NCBI GenBank assembly: GCA_032158295.1
Contig: CM063243.1
Location: 1,364,001-1,428,000, forward strand
Source: Pycnopodia helianthoides
Lineage: Eukaryota; Echinodermata; Asteroidea; Forcipulatida; Asteriidae
DNA: 64,000 nt
Direction: 5' to 3'
The position numbers and the translations under genes are program-made. The notes beneath the pieces were generated by a model that saw only the letters and a program-made list of their open reading frames with translations, had not been told where the DNA came from and searched no databases. Shown here piece after piece: positions 36,301 to 45,420 of the stretch (position 1 is the stretch's first letter; every line of letters begins with the position of its first letter).

Positions 36301-39300
36301 CTAATATCCAAAGCACTTAGATTCTCTCTCGTTGCTTCATGTTTGGTCAGTGCACCAAAGTACAAGTAATGGATCAACAGTTCACAAAAGAATAGCCAGA
36401 AGAGGAACCTCATCATCTCCTTCAAGATGTACCTCAACTCCTTCCAAGAAAGCATCTTGACATCATTATTGATCTGGAGGAAGAAAATAAGATCACAATT
36501 AGGGCCCACTTTCATGGCTCTGGCTTACCGTTGAATTCTGCTCTTGCGATCACCATTCTTCGCTTATAGGCAGGCGCCGAATTTCTGCGCTAGCTGTGTA
36601 AGCTAAGAACGCCTAGTAATGGGACGCATGCGCACAAGCAAAAATTACTGAATTCCCTGCTTCCGTAAGGCCCGATTCTTTGCTTACATTAAGCATAGAC
36701 ATACATTGGGCCTTGGAGAAATCAAATACAAAAATATTCTAAGTCATAATAATAATATTAATAATAATTATAATAGTATTTAGTTCTTATATAGTGCTTT
36801 ATCACACCCGGAATGTGTCTTAAAACTCCATATTTTAATAAAAGGTATGACGAGTTATGTTTGAGTTATGAAACCCATGATAATAATAATAATTATAATA
36901 TTAAAAAAAAACTTATAATGCTCGGTATTGCTGCAGAACAGCCTCAAAACGCTATGTTCTAAAACAAAGCTAGATAAAAAGACAGAAGTCATTAGCAGAA
37001 AAATGGTTAAAGAGTTAAAAAATTACATACTACAAGAGAATAGACAATAATAAGCATCGCTCACTGGTCTTGTTTATAATTATAGCAAACCTTGCCAGAA
37101 GCACCAAGGTGAACCCCTTCTTTGACCACTCAGCCTTGACACAATGTAATGACTGGAACCTTAACCCACACTCTGATAACACTAGAACTTGAGTTCAATG
37201 CATTTTGACCACTCAGCCTTGACACGATGTAATGACTGGAACCTTAACCCACACTCTGATAACACTAGAACTTGAGTTCAATGCATTTTGACCACTCAGC
37301 CTTGACACAATGCAATAACTGGAACCTTAACCCACACTCTGATAACACTAGAACTTGAGTTCAATGCATTTTGACCACTCACCCTTGACACAATGTAATG
37401 ACTGGAACCTTAACCCACACTCTGATAACACTAGAACTTGAGTTCAATGCATTTTGACCACTCAGCCTTGACACAATGCAATAACTGGAACCTTAACCCA
37501 CACTCTGATAACACTAGAACTTGAGTTCAATGCATTTTGACCACTCACCCTTGACACAATGTAATGACTGGAACCTTAACCCACACTCTGATAACACTAG
37601 AACTTGAGTTCAATGCATTTTGACCACTCAGCCTTGACACAATGCAATGACTGGAACCTTAACCCACACTTTGACAACACTAGAACTTGAGTGCAGTGCA
37701 CTAAAAGGCTCAGCCATGACACTGTAATACTTCCTTGTTACTTGGTCCGTCACATCAGCCAGCACCTCCCCCTTCCTTCCTGTGCCCTTCCCTCCTCCCC
37801 TCATTCCTCCACACTTGACTAACCTGACTGAGGAAATTGTCATATCCAATGACAGGTCCGTAATGAAATACTGGAAAATAGAAATTGAAGAGCAGCATGT
37901 CAAAGAAACTGTAGCCTCTTGGAGATGGTTTATCCGGTTTGGTGTTCCGACAAAACTCCAGGCCGAAACACAACAGACGTAAACTGCTGGTTGTAATGCA
38001 TACCAGGCCTGGATACAATCCAGTGATATACTGATACTACATGGAAGGAAAAGACAATCGGATGATAAAGTATCTTAGAGGTATATTACAGGATTGGTCT
38101 CGATGAAAAACATCATTGTTTATTTTTAGTCTCAAAGCTTACTGATTACTGAAGTTCAAACTGAAACCAGTTTTTCCTGTGAAATATTCCCCTCTGAAAT
38201 GAATTCACATTCAAGAAAACTCAACCAACATTAAGGACAATGTGTTTACATGCTGAAAATTGTGCATGATTTTTCACTAATATTTTGTCCTTACTCACAC
38301 AATGGATTAAGCCCAAACTTTCACAGGTTAGTAATTTCATTTACATGGTTGATCACACAAAACATGAACACTGTCTGTGGCTATTTTGTCAGCTCTACCA
38401 ATCCTGTATACCTTTTTTGAACCAGCTGCAATTTCATACTTGGCTCAAAGTTTCAGGTTTAAATCATTGCATTATATATATTGGTTGTTGAATGCCCATG
38501 GTAATGGATGTATTTCCATGTGACTCAGACAGCACTAGACATACAATACTAAACAATTTATTTGGGAAACTTAATTTTAAAAGTTATCTTTCCAGAGAAA
38601 ATTACATCAATGTGAAATTATGGGGAGTTTTAATGATATTTTTTTATGATTTGATTATGTACAACACAAACTTTTAATATATTCAACAAATGCATCGGGA
38701 TAAAGAATATTTTTTTGGTTTTACCACACAATGATGTATGTACCAAGACCTGCAGAAAAAAATCCACAGGCATACTACTTGGGTTGGATTCGAACCCTCG
38801 ACCCCAGGGCCACTTGGTCTAATGGTTAAGACATCTACTCTAGAATGCAGGGGCTGGGTTCGAATCCCACCCAATTAGTGTGTCTGTTGATTTTCTACCG
38901 ACTTGGTAAGCACTGGGTATGCCGCGCTTATCACACATAAATGTAACGGTACAACGAAAATAATATACGACACAATCTTGCTTCAAAAAGTATCTTACAA
39001 ATCTGTGTATTTACCTGGAAGTCTATTACAGCTTGGATATTGAAGGAAGCAATTTGAACTATAATAACAGTCCAAACTAGAATTGGCTTCCTTGTGTGGG
39101 AGACTACATACACCATGACTGCATGAACTAGGAGAAGTGCTAAAACATGGCTGCCATATCCAACATATACAAACAGGATTGACCACAACAGCATGAATAA
39201 CTTTCTCAGCTGTCAAAAGAGATTGTAAAAAAATATCATATTAATACATTATTCATAAATACCTGGAATAGTTCATCCATCCTGATTGGTCAAGCGCATG

Positions 39301-42116
39301 CAATTGAATCCCCAAATGCCAGACCATGCGTACACACTTATTGGCGTGTCGTGGCCGAGCGGATAAGAGCATCGGACTCAAGCTCTGGTGTTTCTGTTCA
39401 GCAGAGCGCGGGTTCGAGTCCCAGTCGTGACACTTGTGTCCTTAAGCAAGACACTTAACCATTATTGCTTCGTCCTCGGATGGGACGTAAAGCCGTTGGT
39501 CCCGTGTGTTGTGTAATGCACGTAAAAGAACCCAGTGCACTTATCGAAAAGAGAAGGGGTTCGCCCCGGTGTTCCTGGTTTGATTGGCAGCATATTGCGC
39601 CACAGCACCTTGTAACCATTACATTGTGCTATAAATGCATAGGTCTCATACTTCAAAACGTAGCTCCACATACATGGCAGGTAAAAATACTGAGCGCCTT
39701 TGTATCCTTTGGCAAAAGGCGCTATATAAATACAGTTATTATTATTATTATTATGTGGCATCAGTGAAAGGGGTGTATTTGTCTTAAGCCATATGAGTTT
39801 TCTGCTTACCTTTGGAGCAACAAACACAACTAGTTGACCTGCGATTACATACGCAACTAAGGAAGCAACTACTGCAGGCGTTGAGATTCCACCAGTAAAA
39901 TAATTCCATTGACGATCAGAAGAATCCTGTAATAAAAAAACTGTAACTTTAATGTACAATATAATTCGGTTTTACCCTACACCGAGCCAGGGGTGATCGA
40001 TCTCGCCGTGCCAATCTCCCCAGTATATGGCACATTTGAATTAGGCCTGTGGCTGATCGGCTCTACATGCAAGCTTAAGTATGGTAGCCCGCAAAAGAGG
40101 CATCAAGTCAAAGAGCATCTGGTCCCCTCTCATTCTTCTTTGATCTTGTGACATGTCTAACTGTACACAGTTAAAGATAACCGTGTAAAAACAGTATATG
40201 GCACATTTGAATTAGGCCTGTGGCTGATCGGCTCTACATGCAAGCTTAAGTATGGTAGCCCGCAAAAGAGGCATCAAGTCAAAGAGCATCTGGTCCCCTC
40301 TCATTCTTCTTTGATCTTGTGACATGTCTAACTGTACACAGTTAAAGATAACCGTGTAAAAACATGATTCATTTGAAACTGTTAAAATGCTTGCAATTTG
40401 ACACGTGCTTACTAGAAGCATCCTACAAGAGCCATACAGAGGCTCAAAAAATTTTAACAAGTGTGCGCGCAAAACAGTCACTTTTGGAAGCCAATCAGTG
40501 CTGTTTTTCAGCACTTCCTTTCTAGGGGTTAGTGACAAGTGGTATCAATATGGCACGCTGCCAATGGTAGAGTCTGCAAATTACTTTTAAGTTTACATTA
40601 TTTACAGTTCTTTACAAAAACAGTTAAATTTACCTTTTTCAATTTCGTATGAATGACCAGCTGTTACTCAGGTAGCGCCCTATCTGTGACTCCATTTTCT
40701 TAAAAAAAAAGGGGGGAAAGCAAATTATCAATGGTTAAAGTCAAGGTAAAGCTTGGCTTTCATGTAACAAAAAGGCAGTATCGAAAAGGGGAAGCGTACA
40801 TGAGAGAGTAATCAAGTTCAACTGGATACGTCCTCGGCACCCTCAGTGGCTGAGAGTTAAGCGTGGCGTGCACACTTGCAAGTCTCTATTGTTCAATCTC
40901 AACACTGGCAGCATGTGTGAGGGATCTACACCAGGGTCCAAATTATAGAGCTGCTTTTAAAAGCATAAATTGCTTAACAATTGTCTGCTAAGCAGAAATG
41001 AGCAGGATACCAGTCACAAATTGTACATTGTCACTTACCATACAATTACATGTAAAAACATGGGTGTCCAAATTTAAAACAGGGTGTCCAAAAGACACCC
41101 AGATGCCCCTCTGGCTAACACCATGCTTGATGAGAAAACACCAAAAACTGTCAAAGTATTTTAATAAAGAATGTCAAATCCATCCACTGTTGTTGAGGTG
41201 ACAGCAGGACATCTCTGGCCCCAGCACTTGCGAACGGACACCACAGAAATTTGAATTTTCAGTCAACCCTCAGAAATCTGAAAAATGATTCATGCATGAA
41301 CCTTTTCTCAGATTCAATGTTTTGGGGTGAAAAATTATCCAAACTACGGGTGCGTTCGATTAGCTTCCCCGGGTCGTCCCCGGTGTGCTCATCCTGGTGA
41401 GCCCCTGACATGAGCTAATCGAATGCCAACTTCCCCCAGCATTCACACCAATGCATCTTGGGACAGCCGACCCGGAACTACTTTCATTTTGTGCATTACG
41501 TCCGTGGATTCACGAAAAGATCGTAAAATAATTATTCTCAAGGTAAAACTGCATGGTTAAATTGTTTTACAAACCCACGTTGATACAAAATGACCCAACT
41601 TCAAATAAAAAAATATTTCTGCTCGCAAAGTCACTGTTTAAGGGTGAAAATTTGTGTCAAACTTCCTGAAAGTGCCCCGCTGAGTTACAAGCACAATGGT
41701 GGCCATTGAGAAAGTTTTTCGTCGTGACGTCATGCACCTTGGTCAGCCCCAAGTGACCCGCTCTACAAGCAGGGCACTTGGGGCTGACCCGGGTGATCCC
41801 CGAGAATGACGTCAAAGCTATTCGAACGCACCGGGGGGAGACCTGGGTCGACCCGGGAAAGCTAATCGAACGCACCCCATATTACTTCAAAGGGAATCCT
41901 TTCTCAAAATAGTTTAGACTATCAACAGCTTCTCACCAATTAATTTTTTATGGCCATTAATCTGAGGAGTATTTACCATTCTATGACCCAACCTTTAATT
42001 CATTCAGTGCTATGATTTGACATATAAATAAACCTACCTTTGGATATCTGGTGAATATGCCACGGTATATAGAAAAATAAGAAAGCGATGAACGAAACGT
42101 AGAGGTACAACTCCAT
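28398..42116 (-). CDS. HHAT: Hedgehog acyltransferase (MBOAT family), 10 exons found
   Basis: ER multi-pass enzyme that attaches palmitate to the N-terminal cysteine of Hedgehog ligands. Exons in transcript order: 42116-42038, 39926-39810, 39209-39015, 38030-37824, 36473-36302, 34963-34813, 32969-32934, 32060-31856, 30623-30482, 28513-28398. All visible junctions have AG/GT and agree in phase, except that the first exon leaves in phase 1 and the second enters in phase 0, so one or two short exons (about 20-25 residues) are missing between 39927 and 42037. About 472 residues are read; human HHAT has 493. Catalytic residues of the family are present: Asp in KYFDRGL and His in TAYWHGG. The His separates it from the inactive HHATL/GUP1 paralogs. 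Introns carry MITEs, SINEs and tandem arrays but splice sites are clean. Confidence 0.93.
28560..28760. mobile_element. Poly-C MITE copy in last HHAT intron
   Basis: Begins ccatgcccaatatagggcag just before the terminal-exon acceptor; includes C-tract, A-tract and acacaatgaagacacaatag. Confidence 0.7.
28865..29060 (+). mobile_element. tRNA-derived SINE remnant, type 2
   Basis: gggttcatgggtttgaatcct-like B-box (about 28925-28955) followed by agtgcttatcacacatcagt, as after the SINE head at 38808. Confidence 0.5.
29447..30040 (+). repeat. Minisatellite, units of about 33 bp
   Basis: About 17 variants of atcattagatacgtgtggatggcaacaac-like units, in an HHAT intron. Confidence 0.9.
30319..30428 (+). 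repeat. (GACA)n/(GAGA)n microsatellite
   Basis: Alternating agag and acag blocks; ends about 55 bp past the donor of exon 30482-30623. Confidence 0.95.
30482..30623 (-). CDS. HHAT: HHAT exon: penultimate helices
   Basis: Acceptor ccaacag, donor GTAAGT; 142 bp, phase 0 to 1. It encodes NGLSGAMLRRFHMACAVPNY, LFLASANLVFVLG and ends TTVFWG, aligning with human RRRFHAALASCS...LSNLVFLGG. A (GACA)n/(GAGA)n microsatellite lies about 50 bp past its donor. Confidence 0.92.
31345..31737 (-). mobile_element. TTAA-bounded MITE, family A
   Basis: TTAA ends, full length (393 bp), opposite orientation to 2410-2802. Confidence 0.9.
31856..32060 (-). CDS. HHAT: HHAT exon: catalytic His segment
   Basis: Acceptor acaacag, donor GTAACT; 205 bp, phase 2 to 0. 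It encodes YIYFPLGGSRRGVLRQSFAA and TAYWHGGTESQYYWALLNLV; the His corresponds to the MBOAT active-site His (human His379). It ends NFGPLQRFQ. Confidence 0.94.
32227..32545. mobile_element. TATA-flanked MITE with matching empty site
   Basis: ggTATA-gaccatgttac ... cacatcgtc-TATAaatgc; the flanking repeat occurs without the insert at 33756-33800 (aaggacctatggtataaatg). This proves a 4-bp TATA target duplication and the exact ends. Confidence 0.88.
32775..32900 (-). mobile_element. tRNA-derived SINE head, type 1
   Basis: On the - strand: ggccgagtgattaagagcac (A-box) and ctgagagtgggttcgagttc (B-box), then ttggtgtccttgagcaaga as in the SINE at 39348. Confidence 0.75.
32934..32969 (-). CDS. HHAT: HHAT 36-bp microexon with predicted catalytic Asp
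   Basis: Acceptor ctgcag, donor GTGAGT; 36 bp, phase 2 to 2, encoding YFDRGLNDLLT between two split Lys codons. It matches the human YFDVGLHNFLI segment; the Asp corresponds to human Asp339. It is too short for standard ORF calling but both junctions are consistent in phase. Confidence 0.88.
33105..33700 (+). repeat. Tandem triplication, units of about 195 bp
   Basis: Three diverged copies starting near 33105, 33314 and 33501 (gttacaagtacaagaaaaaa; tttcacaccacagaa; tggtgcaaaaaggtag). Confidence 0.8.
33806..33838 (-). ncRNA. Hammerhead-ribozyme-like core in a PLE-type terminal fragment
   Basis: On the - strand: ctgaaga, a 5-bp stem gactc-tgttc-gagtc, then gaaac-gtc. This matches the CUGANGA / stem II / GAAA core with a GUC after it. 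A similar fragment lies at 32570-32606, a partial inverted copy at 33841-33872 and a related core in the PLE 3' end at 61448-61474. Stem I and III pairing cannot be judged confidently. Confidence 0.4.
33951..34295 (+). mobile_element. TTAA-bounded MITE, family B
   Basis: TTAA ends; aggtgttatacaggattggt at the left, ccaatagtgtacagggcct at the right; contains tcacgagaaaatagtgaaaa. Confidence 0.88.
34552..34600. mobile_element. End fragment of the CRE/YY1 MITE
   Basis: agaccttatgcacatgacgt then catttgagtagggcgccct; the rest is missing. Confidence 0.7.
34813..34963 (-). CDS. HHAT: HHAT exon: helix before catalytic segment
   Basis: Acceptor attgcag, donor GTAAGT; 151 bp, phase 1 to 2. It encodes FLALYHLLFFQLKVLVLYSL, PRVMALCDHVEAP and HFFKDMW, aligning with human GGLALAQVLFF...FTGMWR. 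The split Lys codon joins the 36-bp microexon. Confidence 0.92.
35098..35290 (-). mobile_element. tRNA-derived SINE, type 3
   Basis: On the - strand: gggctagatagctcagcttg (A-box) ... ggtcgcatgtccaaatcctg (degenerate B-box). A complete tRNA-like head with body to about 35098. Confidence 0.7.
35917..36255 (+). mobile_element. TTAA-bounded MITE, family A
   Basis: TTAA ends; a short deletion near 35985 relative to 2410-2802. Its right end lies just 46 bp from exon 36302-36473. Confidence 0.88.
36302..36473 (-). CDS. HHAT: HHAT exon: central helices
   Basis: Acceptor cctccag, donor GTAAGT; 172 bp, phase 0 to 1. It encodes INNDVKMLSWKELRYILKEM, a helix (RFLFWLFFCELLIHYLYFGA) and ENLSALDI; the split codon completes as Ser with the next exon. 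Confidence 0.9.
36503..36715. mobile_element. GGGCCC/AATTTCAT family copy
   Basis: gggcccactttcatggctctg at the left; gcttacattaagcatag near the right. Confidence 0.55.
37124..37704 (-). repeat. 83-bp tandem array of tRNA-like SINE heads
   Basis: Seven units at 37124, 37207, 37290, 37373, 37456, 37539 and 37622, each 83 bp. Read on the - strand a unit is tggctgagtggtcaaaatgc ... gaactcaagttctagtgtta ... gtgggttaaggttccagtca, the A-box/anticodon-arm/B-box layout of the tRNA-derived SINE head at 39348, with a degraded B-box. Units alternate between two subtypes (ctcagcc/ctcaccc; aatgtaatgac/aatgcaataac), suggesting later duplication of pairs. Confidence 0.85.
37824..38030 (-). CDS. HHAT: HHAT exon: MBOAT core, HYGP segment
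   Basis: Acceptor gtatcag, donor GTTAGT; 207 bp, phase 0 to 0. It contains SFFDMLLFNFYFPVFHYGPV, matching the family's YPVLHNGPIL segment, and ends DNFLSQ. This is one of the most recognisable HHAT blocks. Confidence 0.92.
38070..38417. mobile_element. Degenerate family B MITE
   Basis: ggtatattacaggattggtc at the left and gctctaccaatcctgtatac at the right; TTAA lost. Confidence 0.6.
38680..38945. mobile_element. Two tRNA-derived SINE heads in inverted orientation
   Basis: Left part on - strand (ttggattcgaaccctcgacc is the complement of a T-arm); right part on + strand: ggtctaatggttaagacatc (A-box) and ggctgggttcgaatcccacc (B-box), then a body ending tatcacacataaatg. Confidence 0.7.
39015..39209 (-). 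CDS. HHAT: HHAT exon: membrane helices
   Basis: Acceptor ttgacag, donor GTAAAT; 195 bp, phase 0 to 0. It encodes LRKLFMLLWSILFVYVGYGS and two more hydrophobic helices ending in QAVIDFQ. Similarity to human HHAT is modest but the position and helix pattern match. Confidence 0.85.
39348..39754 (+). mobile_element. Full-length tRNA-derived SINE
   Basis: Head gtcgtggccgagcggataag ... cgcgggttcgagtcccagtc (Ser/Leu-type tRNA arms), a conserved body (cgtcctcggatgggacgtaa; gtgcacttatcgaaaagaga; cgccccggtgttcctggttt) and a LINE-like 3' end ggcgctatataaatacagtt followed by (ATT)n. The 3' end resembles L2/CR1-clade tails, which points to the LINE that mobilised it. Confidence 0.88.
39810..39926 (-). 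CDS. HHAT: HHAT exon: second membrane helix
   Basis: Acceptor attacag, donor GTAAGC; 117 bp, phase 0 to 0. It encodes DSSDRQWNYFTGG followed by a hydrophobic helix ending VVFVAPK, aligning with the human segment DATDFEWSFW onward. Confidence 0.85.
40021..40362 (+). repeat. 171-bp tandem duplication
   Basis: Two nearly identical copies beginning cagtatatggcacatttgaa at 40021 and 40192, in the HHAT intron where a small exon is missing. Confidence 0.9.
40934..41038. mobile_element. GGGCCC/AATTTCAT family fragment
   Basis: tccaaattatagagctgctt ... ctgctaagcagaaatgagca; one end only. Confidence 0.5.
41346..41876. mobile_element. DNA transposon remnant with GGGTGCGTTCGATTAGC ends
   Basis: Inverted ends gggtgcgttcgattagcttc / gaaagctaatcgaacgcaccc, about 28 bp; 531 bp, noncoding, in the first HHAT intron. 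Interior rich in cccgggtc and gacccgggt. Confidence 0.82.
42038..42116 (-). CDS. HHAT: HHAT exon 1 with start codon
   Basis: ATG at 42116-42114, donor GTAGGT at 42037. It encodes MELYLYVSFIAFLFFYIPWH then IHQISK: a short N-terminus and first membrane helix as in HHAT. The frame stays open upstream to 42320 (another ATG), so a longer N-terminus is possible; the start at 42116 gives the family's usual length before the first helix. Confidence 0.8.
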
Positions 42117-42339
42117 GGAAGGTAATGCTGCATGCTGGAATTCACTCTTTGCCGAGGCACTTGTTCTTTGATTTAGCTGGTTCTCTGCAAGCACCCTGTT
42201 CAGTGCTTGATGATGAAGAAAATGGACATTGAAGAACTGATTTTGTCTCATGAAGTGATGATTTGTCCGATTTAGAAGTGTTTTCACGCTCCCCTTCTTC
42301 ATCTCTTGAATGCTGTCCACCCTTACGGCGAGAGGCCAT

Positions 42340-44480
42340 AGTTACCTGTGGATGGAATGATTATAATGTTATAATTTTTAACTATAATCTGTAAATTAAA
42401 CCTAGCGACCCTCAGAAGTGACTAACGTTACTAGCACTACGAAGGCCTGAAGACATGTTATTACGAGTCTAAAGGCCTTGTCACACAGGGCAATTGTTTG
42501 AGGCAACGTTGGGTCAACCAGTTCAGGATCGGTTGAATCTAATACGAATCAGCAGTGTGCCCTCTATTGCAAACCCATACTACCATTCTCCCAGGCCAAG
42601 GACACAAACTAATTGTGTTGGCATGGACGTGGACTTCCCTTCTCCAGCAATGTCATGTAAGGGGCTACTAGTACTATAGCAGCGCAGAAAACCGGCTATA
42701 AAAACACAAAACAACAGCCATGACAGCACACAGGCAAATGAAAACGTTGACACGAATAGTCCTACTGTTCTTAAGTCTCACAGTCGCAACTCCCTCCTCC
42801 AAAGTCCAAGTTTCATCTTTTCACAAAAAAAATATTACTACAAACAATTTTGTTGAAGTAATGTTACTGACTGTCTTAAAAGCAATAACTAAACTTTCTA
42901 CAGCAGCCGTATGATTTTACCCTACTGAATGCGCCACCATTTGACGCAGCGAGATTTTGTTCGATCCCGAACTGGTCAAGCATGTCAAGGGTACGATGCC
43001 CCCTAAAAAATTAATTTGGTTATTTAATCTCCTAAAAAAAACTGCTGTGTTTATAAAATAAATGTGAAATTTTTCTTACACATTCTTAATAGCAATTCAC
43101 ATTTAATGTTATTCGCCCTGGCGTTAAAATTTGAAAGGTGAGAAGTTAACAGCATTTTTTAACCAACATAAAAAAAAAAACACATAGGCCTACTACTGTA
43201 TTACTAATAGTACTAATGATCATAAGCCATTCGCAGACAAACTTCAGAAAAATTGCCATGGTTTATTTGTCGATGATGTTTGGCACCTTATCATGCTTAT
43301 TTCGAGTTTGTGGTTTATTGAATGTTATTCTTCACATGTATCAACAGAAATTGGTAATGTGAAAATACTAAACTACTCAAGTGTTGGCGGTACGGTACGA
43401 CGAGCGACAGGCAGTACGGGTGCGTAGACTTTTTACGGGACATTCTTACCAGCCCTTCAATAGTCGGATTTCTTACTATGATCGGAAGTTATTGTCCTCT
43501 CATAGTGGTAAAATCTGACAATGCTGAGACAATAATTATTTGGCAAGCTCTTCGGCAAAAGCGATCCAGTTTCGCGCGGTGTGAATAGCGTCATTGTGTT
43601 CAGTGTGAAAAGGCCCCCTAGACCGATCTTGGCAGGTAGTTTTTTCTGGTTGGGATAATAATTTTTTTTTTTTACTTTCTTGTTTCCAATTGAAACACCC
43701 ATAGAAAATACGAACATTTTATTTACGTTTTCAAAAGGTAAAATTAGTATTTTATTTTTCAAATTTCAGGTACATTTTACTTATTTGATTTATAACAATT
43801 ACCAGTAACTTAGGTATTTTTGGAGATCGCTCGCACAAGTTTTGCACACGGCACGTCAGCTGCATGACAACAGGATTGAATGCCTAAAACTAGTCATGTC
43901 TGACTATTGCAAGAAATCCCATCACAGCAAAAAATCCTGTAAAATGTCTATGCACCCGTACTGACAGGAGAGTACAAAACAATGCAAAACAAACTTCTCC
44001 CAAACTTCCCACCGACCTCACCCTGCAATCCTTCCTACAGAATCCACGTACCTGTTACTGTTAGTACTTCCGAACTTCATCAACACTAGATATATCTCCC
44101 AAACCACTGACCTTATAAAATCGAAGTGATTTTTAGTTGCCCATTTCCCATGCACTGCAGTGCCTCCGTGTTCAGCAGACGATAATCTTCGTTTTCACTT
44201 TTGACTTTCGTCGTGTGTCACGTAATGTTTACTTTAGTCTGAACCCCGACGTGACAGTCAACAGGTGACCAGACTAATGTAGACTGGTCCCAGTCCCCTG
44301 TCTTTATCCCCTAAAGTTTTAGCATAGAGCAAAGACGGACACCGGTCCTCTTTTGTAAGCTTGTATTTGTGATTGGTCAAAATAGTATAAGCCCGCGGCG
44401 CTTTGTCTTTGTAATTGTAGAGGGGATTTCCTGTGGATGTGTGCAGCCAAAAAGTGATAAAATGTATCAGTTGATTAAGA
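42340..44480. other. HHAT upstream region
   Basis: AT-rich; no CpG-rich promoter obvious. A segment at 44261-44370 (agactggtcccagtcccctg ... ggacaccggtcc) is an inverted-repeat element related to the hairpin at 62551-62601. Confidence 0.4.
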
Positions 44481-44487
44481 ATTTCAT

Positions 44488-44587
44488 TGGATATAAATAG
44501 GACATGAATGCCTGGAAGTTTACATCCCAGTAGTAGCGGTGGTCTGTTGCAGTAAAGTCAAGACAAGACAAGAAAAGTCCTTCAGGT
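44488..44587 (+). promoter_or_regulatory. Candidate TATA promoter and first exon of an unknown + strand transcript
   Basis: tggatataaataggac (44488 on) is a good TATA box; about 90 bp downstream a donor-like ccttcag|GTACGT occurs at 44586. No protein-coding exon was recognised downstream, so this is only a candidate. Confidence 0.3.
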
Positions 44588-44679
44588 ACGTAGGCCTCTT
44601 TATATTTCTCGGACTTAAAAATGTGAACAAAATTTTCGAAAATTGCACGCTTTTAATTAGGTAAATGCTACTGCACTAT

Positions 44680-44905
44680 ATTTTACACGAGTAGCCAACT
44701 TCGCTGCTAGCTAACACTACAGTCTACAGTAACAGCGAAAAAAATTGCGACCGTGTGAACGCAAAAAGTAGTCAACTTCGCTGCTAACTCCAAAAGTTAG
44801 CAGCGAAAATTTCCGCTGCTAACTTCAGTTTTACGACTTTTAGCAGTGAAACTTGATACTCTTTACCGCAGATAAAGGAATTTTAGCAGTGTTTTTTTCT
44901 CGTGT
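44680..44905. mobile_element. Inverted-repeat element with TAGCAGCGAA words
   Basis: ccaacttcgctgctagctaa, gtcaacttcgctgctaactc and ttagcagcgaaaatttccgc alternate in both orientations. Confidence 0.5.
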
Positions 44906-45327
44906 GAACGTAACTGACCTTAGCTGCGTACACTTTGATTGATGTATGACCCTATACATTTTTCTCGTCAGTTTCTGCCGAAATTCTTTAAGTTTTACAG
45001 CTATAAGTTGACATCATCTATATTCCTTATGACAGCTTAGTCATAACAAAGAAAAATCGGCGATTGTTGGGATCACTTTTGAAACATATTATCCGAACGA
45101 TCCAAAAACGTTTCTACGGCCAGCTAGCTGGTCACGCGCGTGAAGTAGTCAACCTCCTTCCCATAGACAAGCAAACAGTGTGCTCTGGCACGTTGACATC
45201 GCACACTATTGGGGACGAAGTTGTAGCACTCAATTTAGCCGATGACGCAGTGTATTTAGGATAATAATGGTAATGTTTTATTTTCGTTGTAAATATTGAT
45301 ATCATCTCTTTTTGGAATATGTGGTGG

Positions 45328-45419
45328 CCCTTAAAAGAGCCGATTGGAGTGTACAGATATTACTCCACATTTGCTAAATGTCTTTGCCACAACCTGGGTG
45401 GTACACCAGGTATGGTCCT
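45328..45419. repeat. 92-bp repeat with histone-type stem-loop, copy 1
   Basis: On the - strand it ends aatcggctcttttaagggcc then accaca: a 6-bp stem with a TTTA loop like replication-dependent histone mRNA 3' ends, and about 10 bases later the purine-rich caaaaagaga resembles a histone downstream element. No histone frame is found upstream on that strand. Confidence 0.45.
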
Positions 45420-45420
45420 A

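Noticed and set aside
39348..39433. Functional tRNA gene
   Set aside because: The tRNA-like arms are followed directly by a SINE body and (ATT)n tail; cloverleaf pairing is imperfect.
40212..40538. - strand frame as the missing HHAT exon
   Set aside because: No usable donor, composition unlike the family, and the sequence is within the 171-bp duplication.
45064..45264. 66-codon + strand frame (QLAGHAREVVNLLP...) as a histone-like protein
   Set aside because: Faint resemblance only; no histone-fold pattern, and the histone-type stem-loop lies on the other strand.
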